From positions 1 through 5,277 of the forward strand of contig JAEXTI010000579.1 in the NCBI GenBank assembly GCA_023406965.1: a DNA stretch of 5,277 nt, read 5' to 3'. A program made the position numbers and the translations under genes. Under the pieces are notes generated by a model. It was not told the origin of the DNA, ran no database searches, and was given only the letters and a program-made list of their open reading frames with translations. Source of the DNA: Chloroflexota bacterium. GTDB lineage: Bacteria > Chloroflexota > Anaerolineae > Anaerolineales > Anaerolineaceae. Positions 1 through 5,277 of this stretch are shown here, piece by piece; within the stretch, counting starts at the first letter, position 1; each line of letters starts with the position of its first letter.

Positions 1-3
1 CTC

Positions 4-8
4 AGGAG
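4..8 (+). promoter_or_regulatory. Shine-Dalgarno site of hsdM
   Basis: AGGAG lies six bases before the TTG at 15-17. This spacing supports TTG as the real start of hsdM. The next methionines in that frame are far inside the conserved N-terminal domain, so no better start exists within the window. Confidence 0.7.
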
Positions 9-14
9 CACTCA

Positions 15-1523
15 TTGGCCCTTTCCTCAACCATCTCCCAGGACGAAATCAACGCCATCCTCTGGAAAGCCTGCGACACCTTTCGCGGCACCGTCGACCC
101 CTCGGAGTACAAAAACTACATCCTGGTGATGCTGTTCCTCAAATACATCTCCGACGTGTGGCTGGACCACTACGCCGCCTTCAAGCAGCAGTTTGGGGAG
201 GATGAGGTAAAAATTCGCCGGCGCATGGAGCGCGAGCGCTTTGTCCTACCGCAGGGCGCGGATTACTATTCGCTCTACGAGCAGCGCAACGCCAACAACC
301 TGGGTGAGTTGATCGACATTGCCCTAGCCAAGATCGAAGAAGCCAACATCACCAAGCTGCAAGGGGTGTTCCGCAACATCAGCTTCAACTCCGAGGCCGC
401 CCTGGGCCAGACCAAGCAGCGCAACGCCCGCCTGAAGAACCTGCTCCAGGATTTCGCCGACCCGCGCCTGGACATGCGCCCCAGCCGCATCAACGGCCTG
501 GACGTGATCGGCAACGCCTACGAATATCTGATCGGCAAGTTCGCTGCCGGTGCGGGCAAAAAGGCCGGCGAGTTCTACACCCCGCCGGAGGTCTCGCGCC
601 TGCTGGCCAAGCTGCTGGCCCCCCAACCCGGCGAGCGCATCTATGACCCCGCCTGCGGGTCGGGTTCGCTGTTGATCAAATGCGCCGAGGAAGTCGGAAG
701 CGGCGATTATGCCATTTATGGGCAGGAAAACAACGGCTCCACCTGGGCGCTGGCGATGATGAATATGTTCCTGCACAACATCAACCAGCCCGACATCCGC
801 TGGGGCGACACCATTGACAACCCCCTGCACCTGGACGACGGCAACCTGAAGCGCTTCAACGTGGTCACCGCCAACCCACCTTTCTCGCTGGATAAGTGGG
901 GCGCCGAGAACGCCGCCGCCGACCCGCACAAGCGCTTCTGGCGCGGCATTCCACCCAAGAGCATGGGCGATTACGCCTTCATCTCGCACATGATCGAGAG
1001 CACCTACCTGGAGTCGGGCATGAACGGGCGAGTGGGCGTGGTCGTGCCGCACGGAGTCCTGTTTCGCGGCGGCAGCGAAGGCGCAATTCGTCAAAAGCTG
1101 ATTGAGGAAAACCTGCTGGATGCCGTCATCGGCCTGCCGGCCAACCTGTTCTTTGGCACGGGCATCCCCGCCGCTATTTTGATCTTCAAACGCCAGCGCC
1201 CCGACCGCCGCGTGCTGTTCATCGATGCCAGCCGCGACTTTTTGCCCGGAACCACGCAGAATTATCTACGCAAAGAGGACCTTGAGAAGATTCTGACTGC
1301 CTACTCCGCCCGGCAGACAGTGGAGAAGTACGCCTATATAGCCGAGTTTGAGGAGATTCGCGAGAACGATTTCAGCCTCAATATTCCTAGGTATGTGGAC
1401 ACCTTTGAAGCAGAAACGGAGGTGGACATAGCGGTGGTCAATCTTGAAATCGCGGAAATCAAGACTCAGCTGGCGCAAGCGGAAACCAAGATTGCAGATT
1501 ACTTGCGGGAGTTAGGGTTATGA
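15..1523 (+). CDS. hsdM: Type I R-M system DNA adenine methyltransferase subunit HsdM
   Basis: This 502-residue protein is the modification subunit of a type I R-M complex. It should transfer a methyl group from S-adenosylmethionine to N6 of adenine in the target chosen by HsdS, and it is also needed for assembly with HsdR. Residues 7-150 match the helical HsdM N-terminal domain (DEINAILWKACDTFRG, then NYILVMLFLKYISD). The catalytic domain follows: GEFYTP at 185-190, the SAM-binding motif I DPACGSGSLL from D211, and the N6-adenine motif IV NPPF at 287-290. The C-terminus has the usual NDFSLNIPRY segment near 451-460 and a helical, probably coiled-coil tail (about 466-500) that typically contacts HsdS. 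Length is normal and the motifs are intact. Translation starts at TTG behind AGGAG. The TGA stop overlaps the hsdS ATG (ATGA), indicating translational coupling. The upstream promoter is outside the window. Confidence 0.97.
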   Translation: MALSSTISQDEINAILWKACDTFRGTVDPSEYKNYILVMLFLKYISDVWLDHYAAFKQQFGEDEVKIRRRMERERFVLPQGADYYSLYEQRNANNLGELIDIALAKIEEANITKLQGVFRNISFNSEAALGQTKQRNARLKNLLQDFADPRLDMRPSRINGLDVIGNAYEYLIGKFAAGAGKKAGEFYTPPEVSRLLAKLLAPQPGERIYDPACGSGSLLIKCAEEVGSGDYAIYGQENNGSTWALAMMNMFLHNINQPDIRWGDTIDNPLHLDDGNLKRFNVVTANPPFSLDKWGAENAAADPHKRFWRGIPPKSMGDYAFISHMIESTYLESGMNGRVGVVVPHGVLFRGGSEGAIRQKLIEENLLDAVIGLPANLFFGTGIPAAILIFKRQRPDRRVLFIDASRDFLPGTTQNYLRKEDLEKILTAYSARQTVEKYAYIAEFEEIRENDFSLNIPRYVDTFEAETEVDIAVVNLEIAEIKTQLAQAETKIADYLRELGL

Positions 1524-2740
1524 TTCCGGAAGGATGGAGAAAGGTCAAGATCAGTGAAATAGCAACTGTTACTTCAGGGGGAACGCCGGACAGAAAAAAA
1601 ACTCAGTATTGGAATGGTAATATCCCCTGGGTAACAACAAGTCTTGTTGATTTCAACATTATTGATAAGGCGGATGAATTTATTACTGAGGAAGGCCTAA
1701 GAAATTCCGCCGCGAAATGGTTGCCGAAGGGAACCATTCTAATGGCTATGTATGGACAGGGCGTCACAAGAGGTAAAGTCTCTTTGTTAGGAATTGGAGC
1801 GACAACAAATCAAGCATGTGCGGCAATTAATGTAAACGAGGGCACTCATAATTCTTTCTTGTTTTATTGTCTTGCCCATAAATATAGAGAGTTGAGATAT
1901 TTAGCACATGGAAGCCAACAAGAGAATCTAAATGGCGAACTGATAAAGAATTTTTGGATACTAATTCCCCCCCTCCCCGAACAGCGCAAAATCGCCGAGA
2001 TTCTCTCCACGTGGGACGAGGCCATCGCCAAGACCGAACTGTTGATCGCCGCGCTGCGCAGGCGCAAGCAGGGCCTCATGCAATGCCTACTCACCGGACA
2101 GGTACGCTTCCCAGGGTTCGAGGGGGAGTGGAGAGCTATTACCTTGCCTGAAATATTGAAAAACGAAAAAGGCGCAATAAAGGTTGGCCCTTTCGGAAGT
2201 CAACTAAAAAAGGAGGAATTAGTAAAGGCAGGTTTTAAAGTTTATGGGCAAGAAAATGTTTATCAAAATGATTTCTCAACAGGAAGTCGCTATATCGACA
2301 AGAAAAAATTTGAAGGTTTAAAATCTTGCGAGATATTACCAGGAGATTTTTTAATCACCATGATGGGAACAATCGGTAAAAGCGCGATCGTTCCAGAAGG
2401 AATAGAAACTGGCATTCAAGACTCGCACTTAATTCGACTCCGTGTGAATGAAAAGATATTTAGCAAACGCTTTTTGGCGTATCTATTTCAATCTTTTGAA
2501 ATTAATAAGCAAGTACGACGCCAATCTGTTGGCGGGATCATGGAAGGATTGAGTTCCCAAATAATTCAGCGCCTAAAAGTACCAATCACCACGATCGAAG
2601 AGCAAGAACTAATTGCAAATGTCATAGAGGTTTGTGACCAAGAATTATCTGTCGCCATGAAACAAAAAGAATTGCTAACTATCCAGAAAAAAGGCCTCAT
2701 GCAGCGCCTGCTGACCGGGCAGGTGCGGGTGAAGGTGTAG
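1520..2740 (+). CDS. hsdS: Type I R-M system specificity subunit HsdS
   Basis: This 406-residue protein is the DNA-recognition subunit, which sets the bipartite target for both methylation and cleavage. It has the classic duplicated layout. Target-recognition domain 1 spans about 1-148 (GWRKVKISEIATVTSGGTP, TTNQACAAI). A conserved spacer helix follows at about 150-197 (PPLPEQRKIAEILSTWDEAI). Target-recognition domain 2 spans about 203-355 (VGPFGSQLKKEE, GTIGKSAIVPEG). A second conserved helix ends the protein at about 357-404. The two helices finish in nearly the same words, QGLMQCLLTGQVRF and KGLMQRLLTGQVRV. Both recognition domains appear intact; the DNA target cannot be read from sequence alone. 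The ATG overlaps the hsdM stop, and GGGAG at 1507-1511 is a plausible ribosome site inside hsdM. The recognition domains are AT-rich while the helices are GC-rich like hsdM, a mosaic typical of exchanged specificity domains. Confidence 0.96.
   Translation: MIPEGWRKVKISEIATVTSGGTPDRKKTQYWNGNIPWVTTSLVDFNIIDKADEFITEEGLRNSAAKWLPKGTILMAMYGQGVTRGKVSLLGIGATTNQACAAINVNEGTHNSFLFYCLAHKYRELRYLAHGSQQENLNGELIKNFWILIPPLPEQRKIAEILSTWDEAIAKTELLIAALRRRKQGLMQCLLTGQVRFPGFEGEWRAITLPEILKNEKGAIKVGPFGSQLKKEELVKAGFKVYGQENVYQNDFSTGSRYIDKKKFEGLKSCEILPGDFLITMMGTIGKSAIVPEGIETGIQDSHLIRLRVNEKIFSKRFLAYLFQSFEINKQVRRQSVGGIMEGLSSQIIQRLKVPITTIEEQELIANVIEVCDQELSVAMKQKELLTIQKKGLMQRLLTGQVRVKV
2066..2110 (+). repeat. First copy of the HsdS conserved-helix repeat
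   Basis: This encodes residues 183-197 (KQGLMQCLLTGQVRF) at the end of the central spacer helix. It repeats at protein level, and largely at DNA level, at 2687-2731. Such internal duplication is normal in HsdS. It lets each half bind one HsdM and gives a homologous sequence in which domain shuffling can occur. Confidence 0.8.
2687..2731 (+). repeat. Second copy of the HsdS conserved-helix repeat
   Basis: This encodes residues 390-404 (KKGLMQRLLTGQVRV), the partner of the copy at 2066-2110. It ends the gene, two codons before the TAG stop. Base composition turns GC-rich again exactly here after the AT-rich second recognition domain. Confidence 0.8.
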
Positions 2741-2751
2741 CGAGACGAAAA

Positions 2752-2847
2752 AGGAGCAACGCACCTCCTCGGCCCGCGAAGGGCGTTGGTTGAAAGTGGT
2801 GATTTGCCCGCGAAGACTCGGATATTCATCGTAGGTGCGTTGCTCCT
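2752..2847 (-). mobile_element. 96-bp REP/MITE-like palindromic element, copy 1
   Basis: The element is bounded by perfect 15-bp terminal inverted repeats: AGGAGCAACGCACCT at 2752-2766 and AGGTGCGTTGCTCCT at 2833-2847. Inside are two direct copies of GCCCGCGAAG, at 2772-2781 and 2806-2815. Its reverse complement matches the copy at 4262-4357 with seven mismatches in 96 and no gaps. It starts 11 bp after the hsdS stop and has no obvious target-site duplication, as expected for elements moved by Y1/RAYT transposases. Its outer GGAG recalls the conserved tetranucleotide that precedes the hairpin in REP elements. In RNA the ends could pair around a 66-nt loop, so it might also act as an attenuator or RNA-stability element. 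Assignment to the nearby transposase is inferred. Confidence 0.8.
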
Positions 2848-2899
2848 GACAAGCCGGGCCATGCAAGTACGTTCCTCTTGGAGGCGAAAGGTCGATCCT

Positions 2900-3655
2900 A
2901 TGCCCCTCTCCCCAATCCAGCCTGAACCCACCCAAATGAACATAGTTGAACTGCAAGGTTTCTTCGACCGATACCGGTCTGAAGTTGCCAGGTTCGGTTC
3001 CAGTGTTCAGGCAGAGTCGTTCATCGAGGAGTTTACTCGGCTCAGCGAGGCATATATCCAGCTGAAGTCCAAGACTCTTCAGCGCCAGTTGAGCGAAGCG
3101 CCGCAGTACAACATTTTTACCATCCTCGGACTAACTCGCTCGGAAGTGCGAACCCACTCCGCGTTTCTCTGCCATCTCCTTTCTCCTTCAGCATCCCACG
3201 GGCAAGGAGTCTTGTTTCTAAAAAGTTTCTTGGAACGCTGCGCCGTGAAAGACCCCGATAGATTCCCGAAACTACTTTCCTTCGATCACCCCGACGACTG
3301 GCTGGTGTCCGGCGAGCATACGTCTGCCTTTGGACGGGTCGATATCCTGATCCAGAACCCGAAGGAAGGGTTCTTATGTGTCATTGAGAATAAGGTGGAT
3401 GCAGCTGAAGGGATTGACCAGATCAAGCGATATGGGCATTGGTTGGTGACGCATGAAAGAACCTACCCTTACCGGGTGCTATGTTTCCTCACCATTCGTG
3501 GTGATTCCTCCCTGACCTCAGACGATGTGCCGTATATCCGCCTGTCGTACCATCAGGATATTGCCGAATGGTTGGAGGATTCCCTGCCTCATATCCAGGC
3601 GCCGGGGGTGCGGGCGGTGGTCCATCAATATCAGGCGATTGCGATAAGCCTTTAG
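2900..3655 (+). CDS. PD-(D/E)XK family nuclease, N-terminal catalytic part
   Basis: The 251-residue product resembles the PD-(D/E)XK nuclease superfamily group found beside restriction systems (the PDDEXK_4-type family). The N-terminal signature is present: E82-H86 in SEVRTHSAFLCHLL, then HG at 100-101 before a helix (VLFLKSFLERC). The catalytic core follows: D148 in GRVDILI and E163-x-K165 in CVIENKVDAAEG, with Q174 and RY at 177-178 on the following helix. It probably cuts DNA, but its substrate is unknown. I chose the ATG at 2900 because AAAGG (2887-2891) and GGAGG (2880-2884) precede it. Starts at 2786 (TTG, inside the repeat), 2861 and 2936 are open in the same frame but have poorer ribosome sites. 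The protein ends at TAG just after HQYQAIAISL, where relatives usually continue. The continuation is the next ORF, in the same frame. This may therefore be a truncated gene or one subunit of a split enzyme. Confidence 0.82.
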   Translation: MPLSPIQPEPTQMNIVELQGFFDRYRSEVARFGSSVQAESFIEEFTRLSEAYIQLKSKTLQRQLSEAPQYNIFTILGLTRSEVRTHSAFLCHLLSPSASHGQGVLFLKSFLERCAVKDPDRFPKLLSFDHPDDWLVSGEHTSAFGRVDILIQNPKEGFLCVIENKVDAAEGIDQIKRYGHWLVTHERTYPYRVLCFLTIRGDSSLTSDDVPYIRLSYHQDIAEWLEDSLPHIQAPGVRAVVHQYQAIAISL

Positions 3656-3664
3656 GAGGATAAT
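3653..3664 (+). other. In-frame TAG junction with overlapping Shine-Dalgarno
   Basis: The TAG at 3653-3655 ends the nuclease ORF. The same bases begin AGGAGG (3654-3659), five bases before the ATG at 3665. Both ORFs share one frame, so reading the TAG as sense would give L-X-E-D-N-M and one protein of about 451 residues. The ribosome site is near ideal and would allow efficient restart by a terminating ribosome. Confidence 0.85.
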
Positions 3665-4255
3665 ATGTCTGTATCCAGTGAAATCGAGGATTTTTTGACT
3701 CGTAAAGAAAATCTCAAAGTTGCCTTAGAGGTCGCCGATTATGTAGAGGAAATGAAGCGGCAAACTCATCGTGATTTTTGGGATGCTCTTAATCATGAAT
3801 TGGCACTTCGGGTCGAGTCGGAATTACCTGGCCGGTGGGTTTATACACCGTTTAACCTCCGACGTTTACGCAACGATTGGGAAACCACCTATTTCAAAAT
3901 GGTCATTCCGAAAAAAGACCCGGCCCCGCAGTTATTACACTTTGGATTGGGGCAGGACTCGCGGGTGGCGAATTTCCGCCTGTATTGTGGAGTCTATAGA
4001 CACCCATCCGTAAAAGCAATCACAACCACGCTGCGAGGACTGTTGGTATCCATTAATCTGGCAAATATCAGCAACGATTGGGTCGGTTGGGGGCATCTGC
4101 CCATCACCCCATTTACCGAAGAATTTATTAACAGCGTCTACAACCACCGAGATGAATTTATTCAAGCGTCTGCCCAACTCATCTGGGAAAAATTCACCCG
4201 CCTGCTTCCCGAGATTGAAGCAGTCAACCAACAATTGTTGCAGGAGCAGGCGTAA
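3665..4255 (+). CDS. Probable C-terminal half of the PD-(D/E)XK family protein
   Basis: This 196-residue product has no catalytic motif of its own that I can recognise. Its opening, IEDFLTRKENLKVALEVADYVEEMK (shown here in words: an IEDFL segment, RKENL, then a long helix to K31), followed by F38-W39, resembles the region that follows the nuclease core in full-length PDDEXK_4-type proteins. The middle is rich in aromatic and basic residues (GRWVYTPFNLRRLRNDWET, near 56-74), and a helix ends the protein (IWEKFTRLLPEIEAVNQQLL). No signal peptide or membrane segment is seen, so it is probably cytoplasmic. It follows the nuclease ORF in the same frame after one TAG and three codons. It has its own strong AGGAGG site. 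Most likely it is the partner domain of the nuclease, made as a separate chain or left over from a nonsense mutation. The role of this domain, perhaps DNA binding or partner sensing, is not shown by the sequence. Confidence 0.7.
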   Translation: MSVSSEIEDFLTRKENLKVALEVADYVEEMKRQTHRDFWDALNHELALRVESELPGRWVYTPFNLRRLRNDWETTYFKMVIPKKDPAPQLLHFGLGQDSRVANFRLYCGVYRHPSVKAITTTLRGLLVSINLANISNDWVGWGHLPITPFTEEFINSVYNHRDEFIQASAQLIWEKFTRLLPEIEAVNQQLLQEQA

Positions 4256-4261
4256 TATAAA

Positions 4262-4357
4262 CGGAGCAACGCACCTACGATGAATTACCGAGTCTTCGCG
4301 GGCCAGCCGCCACTTTCAACCAACGCCCTTCGCGGGCCGAGGAGGTGCGTTGCTCCT
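4262..4357 (+). mobile_element. 96-bp REP/MITE-like palindromic element, copy 2
   Basis: This is the inverted counterpart of the element at 2752-2847. Its ends are GGAGCAACGCACCT at 4263-4276 and AGGTGCGTTGCTCC at 4343-4356, perfect over 14 bp (the outermost A of copy 1 is C here). Two direct copies of CTTCGCGGGC lie at 4294-4303 and 4328-4337, the second forming a small GCCC-TTCGC-GGGC hairpin (4325-4337). Differences from copy 1 cluster around 4286-4287 and 4304-4309. It begins seven bases after the stop of the upstream gene and ends 24 bp before the transposase ATG. It could carry or disturb regulatory signals for that gene, and its long palindrome could weakly terminate transcription from upstream. 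Confidence 0.82.
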
Positions 4358-4381
4358 GGAACACTCGAAAGGTAGCGTGAT

Positions 4382-4954
4382 ATGCCCGTCCCGCGTCCTG
4401 CGTATTTACCCGGTCAGTACTACCACATCTACAATCGCGGAGCACACCGGGTATCCATCTTCAAAGAGCCGGACAATTACCTCTTCGTCCTGCGCAAGGT
4501 CAAATTCTACTTGCTCAAGTTAAACCTCAAAGTTGTGGCCTATTGCCTGATGCCCAACCATTATCATTTTCTCATCCGCCAGGATGGGGAACAACGCGCC
4601 GGGCTACTGCCGCAAATGGTCTTCAATAGCTACACCAAAGCCTACAACAAACGTTACCTTCACTCCGGCACGCTTTTTCAGGACAATTACAAAGTCAAAG
4701 TAGTCCAAAGCACGTCCCACTTGCTGCACCTGTGCCGGTACATCCATGCCAACCCGGTCAAGGATGGATTCGTTGCCGACCCCGCCGACTGGCCCTACTC
4801 CAATTACCTGGAATGGATCGGGCAGCGAGATGGTACGCTCTACGACCCCGACTTCATTCACCTGCACTTTTCATCCCCTGATCAATACCGCGATTTTGTG
4901 GCCGCAGGGGTTGCGGAACGCGATTTGCCCGATTGGATTAAAATAGACGAGTAA
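4382..4954 (+). CDS. REP-associated tyrosine transposase (RAYT, Y1/HUH family)
   Basis: This 190-residue protein belongs to the IS200-like Y1 transposase family, in the branch known as RAYT, which nicks and joins single-stranded DNA at short hairpins. It opens with YYHIYNRGAHR (13-23), the first beta strand of the fold. The metal-binding HUH motif is MPNHYHFLI, with H60 and H62. SYTKAYNKRY (83-92) and GTLFQDNYKVKVV follow. RYIHANPVKDGFV (119-131) contains Y120, which aligns by memory with the catalytic tyrosine of E. coli TnpA-REP. WPYSNY (137-142) completes the family signature. All key residues are present, so the enzyme looks active. AAAGG at 4368-4372 precedes the ATG at 4382 by nine bases. 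Unlike a complete IS200/IS605 element, no accessory TnpB and no second repeat copy downstream of the gene are seen. A 96-bp palindromic element lies directly upstream. It may be domesticated, as many RAYTs are single-copy. Confidence 0.92.
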   Translation: MPVPRPAYLPGQYYHIYNRGAHRVSIFKEPDNYLFVLRKVKFYLLKLNLKVVAYCLMPNHYHFLIRQDGEQRAGLLPQMVFNSYTKAYNKRYLHSGTLFQDNYKVKVVQSTSHLLHLCRYIHANPVKDGFVADPADWPYSNYLEWIGQRDGTLYDPDFIHLHFSSPDQYRDFVAAGVAERDLPDWIKIDE

Positions 4955-4987
4955 GCGCAAGTAGAAACAGAAGGGGCGTGTAATTCG

Positions 4988-5277
4988 ATGCAATCCTACC
5001 AAGAAGAACTCATCTCCCAAATCCCCGCCGCCCGGCTGCTGGTGGCCCTTGGCTACCAATACCTCACCCCCTCCCAGGCACTGCAATTGCGCGGCGGGCG
5101 CGAGCGCAACGTGCTGCTCAGCGAAGTGCTGGCCGGCTGGCTCAAAGCCCACAACCGCTACGCCTATCGTGACCAATCGCTGCCCTTCAGTGACTCGGCC
5201 GTCAGCGAGGCCCTGCGCCGTATCTGTGAAGTGACCCTCAACGAAGGGCTGGTGACCGCCAGCGAGAAGATTTACGA
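4988..5277 (+). CDS. hsdR: Type I R-M restriction subunit HsdR, 5' part (runs off the window)
   Basis: This begins with ATG at 4988 behind AAGGGG (4971-4976). Its 96 complete codons stay open to the edge of the window. The translation starts MQSYQEELISQIPAARLLVALGY, then QYLTPSQAL, then RGGRERNVLLSEVLAGWLKAHN. This pattern of LGY, a leucine-rich helix and an N-terminated amphipathic helix is typical of the first 100 residues of HsdR. The PD-(D/E)XK nuclease domain and the SF2 DNA-translocase motifs of HsdR would lie beyond the window, so its intactness cannot be judged. HsdR would use ATP to translocate DNA and cut at a distance from unmodified sites. It is separated from hsdS by the 2.2-kb accessory block, so it may be transcribed through from hsdM or from its own promoter. 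No convincing promoter is visible in the 33 bp before it. Confidence 0.88.
   Translation, partial: MQSYQEELISQIPAARLLVALGYQYLTPSQALQLRGGRERNVLLSEVLAGWLKAHNRYAYRDQSLPFSDSAVSEALRRICEVTLNEGLVTASEKIY

Noticed and set aside
324..1094. A 256-codon open frame on the - strand opposite hsdM.
   Set aside because: It lies fully antisense to a strongly conserved methyltransferase. Its alanine-, glycine- and valine-rich translation shows no family motif, which is typical of a shadow frame in GC-rich coding DNA.
2741..2860. Target-site duplication around the left repeat.
   Set aside because: The flanks (GACGAAAA on the left, GACAAGCC on the right) share only three or four bases, which is within chance. 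The right copy also shows none.
2566..2956. Open frames on the - strand over the end of hsdS, the repeat and the nuclease leader.
   Set aside because: They cross gene ends and the palindromic repeat, carry no recognisable motif and have no convincing ribosome site.
2752..4357. The repeat pair as the start of a CRISPR array.
   Set aside because: There are only two copies, in inverted orientation, 1.4 kb apart and separated by genes. No regular repeat-spacer pattern is present.
4256..4381. The right repeat as a dedicated intrinsic terminator.
   Set aside because: The terminal repeats could form a hairpin, but the loop is about 66 nt and no T-run follows, so a classical Rho-independent terminator is not supported.
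4955..4987. A possible third repeat copy after the transposase, which would make a complete insertion sequence.
   Set aside because: I looked for GGAGCAACGC, its complement and the inner 10-mer between the transposase stop and hsdR and found none.

Overview
The window is a piece of a bacterial chromosome carrying a type I restriction-modification (R-M) locus, with all genes on the + strand. Base composition is GC-rich in hsdM, hsdR and the conserved parts of hsdS, and clearly AT-richer in the hsdS specificity domains. No housekeeping gene fixes the taxon. The general look (moderately high GC, TTG start, a REP-associated transposase beside short palindromic repeats) would suit an environmental lineage such as Chloroflexota/Anaerolineae, but that is a weak guess.

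Layout: hsdM (15-1523, complete, TTG start) overlaps hsdS (1520-2740) by four bases. The start of hsdR begins at 4988 and runs off the right edge. Between hsdS and hsdR lies a 2.2-kb accessory block. It contains (i) a 96-bp element with 15-bp terminal inverted repeats (2752-2847), (ii) a PD-(D/E)XK nuclease gene (2900-3655), (iii) a second ORF (3665-4255) that reads as the C-terminal half of the same protein family, (iv) a second copy of the 96-bp element in the opposite orientation (4262-4357), and (v) an intact RAYT/Y1-type single-strand transposase gene (4382-4954).

How the parts may work together: HsdM, HsdS and HsdR would form a type I complex that methylates adenine in a bipartite target set by HsdS and cuts unmethylated DNA. 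The PD-(D/E)XK protein lies where many type I operons carry an accessory 'R-linked' gene and may be a second defence nuclease. The two inverted copies of the small element bracket exactly this nuclease module, and the transposase sits 24 bp beyond the right copy, so the repeats are probably its non-autonomous substrates.

The two most notable points are the repeat-bracketed nuclease cassette with an adjacent RAYT, and the nuclease itself. Its two halves are in one reading frame, separated by a single TAG codon that overlaps a perfect AGGAGG placed five bases before the next ATG. This is either a nonsense mutation or a protein recently divided into two translationally coupled subunits.
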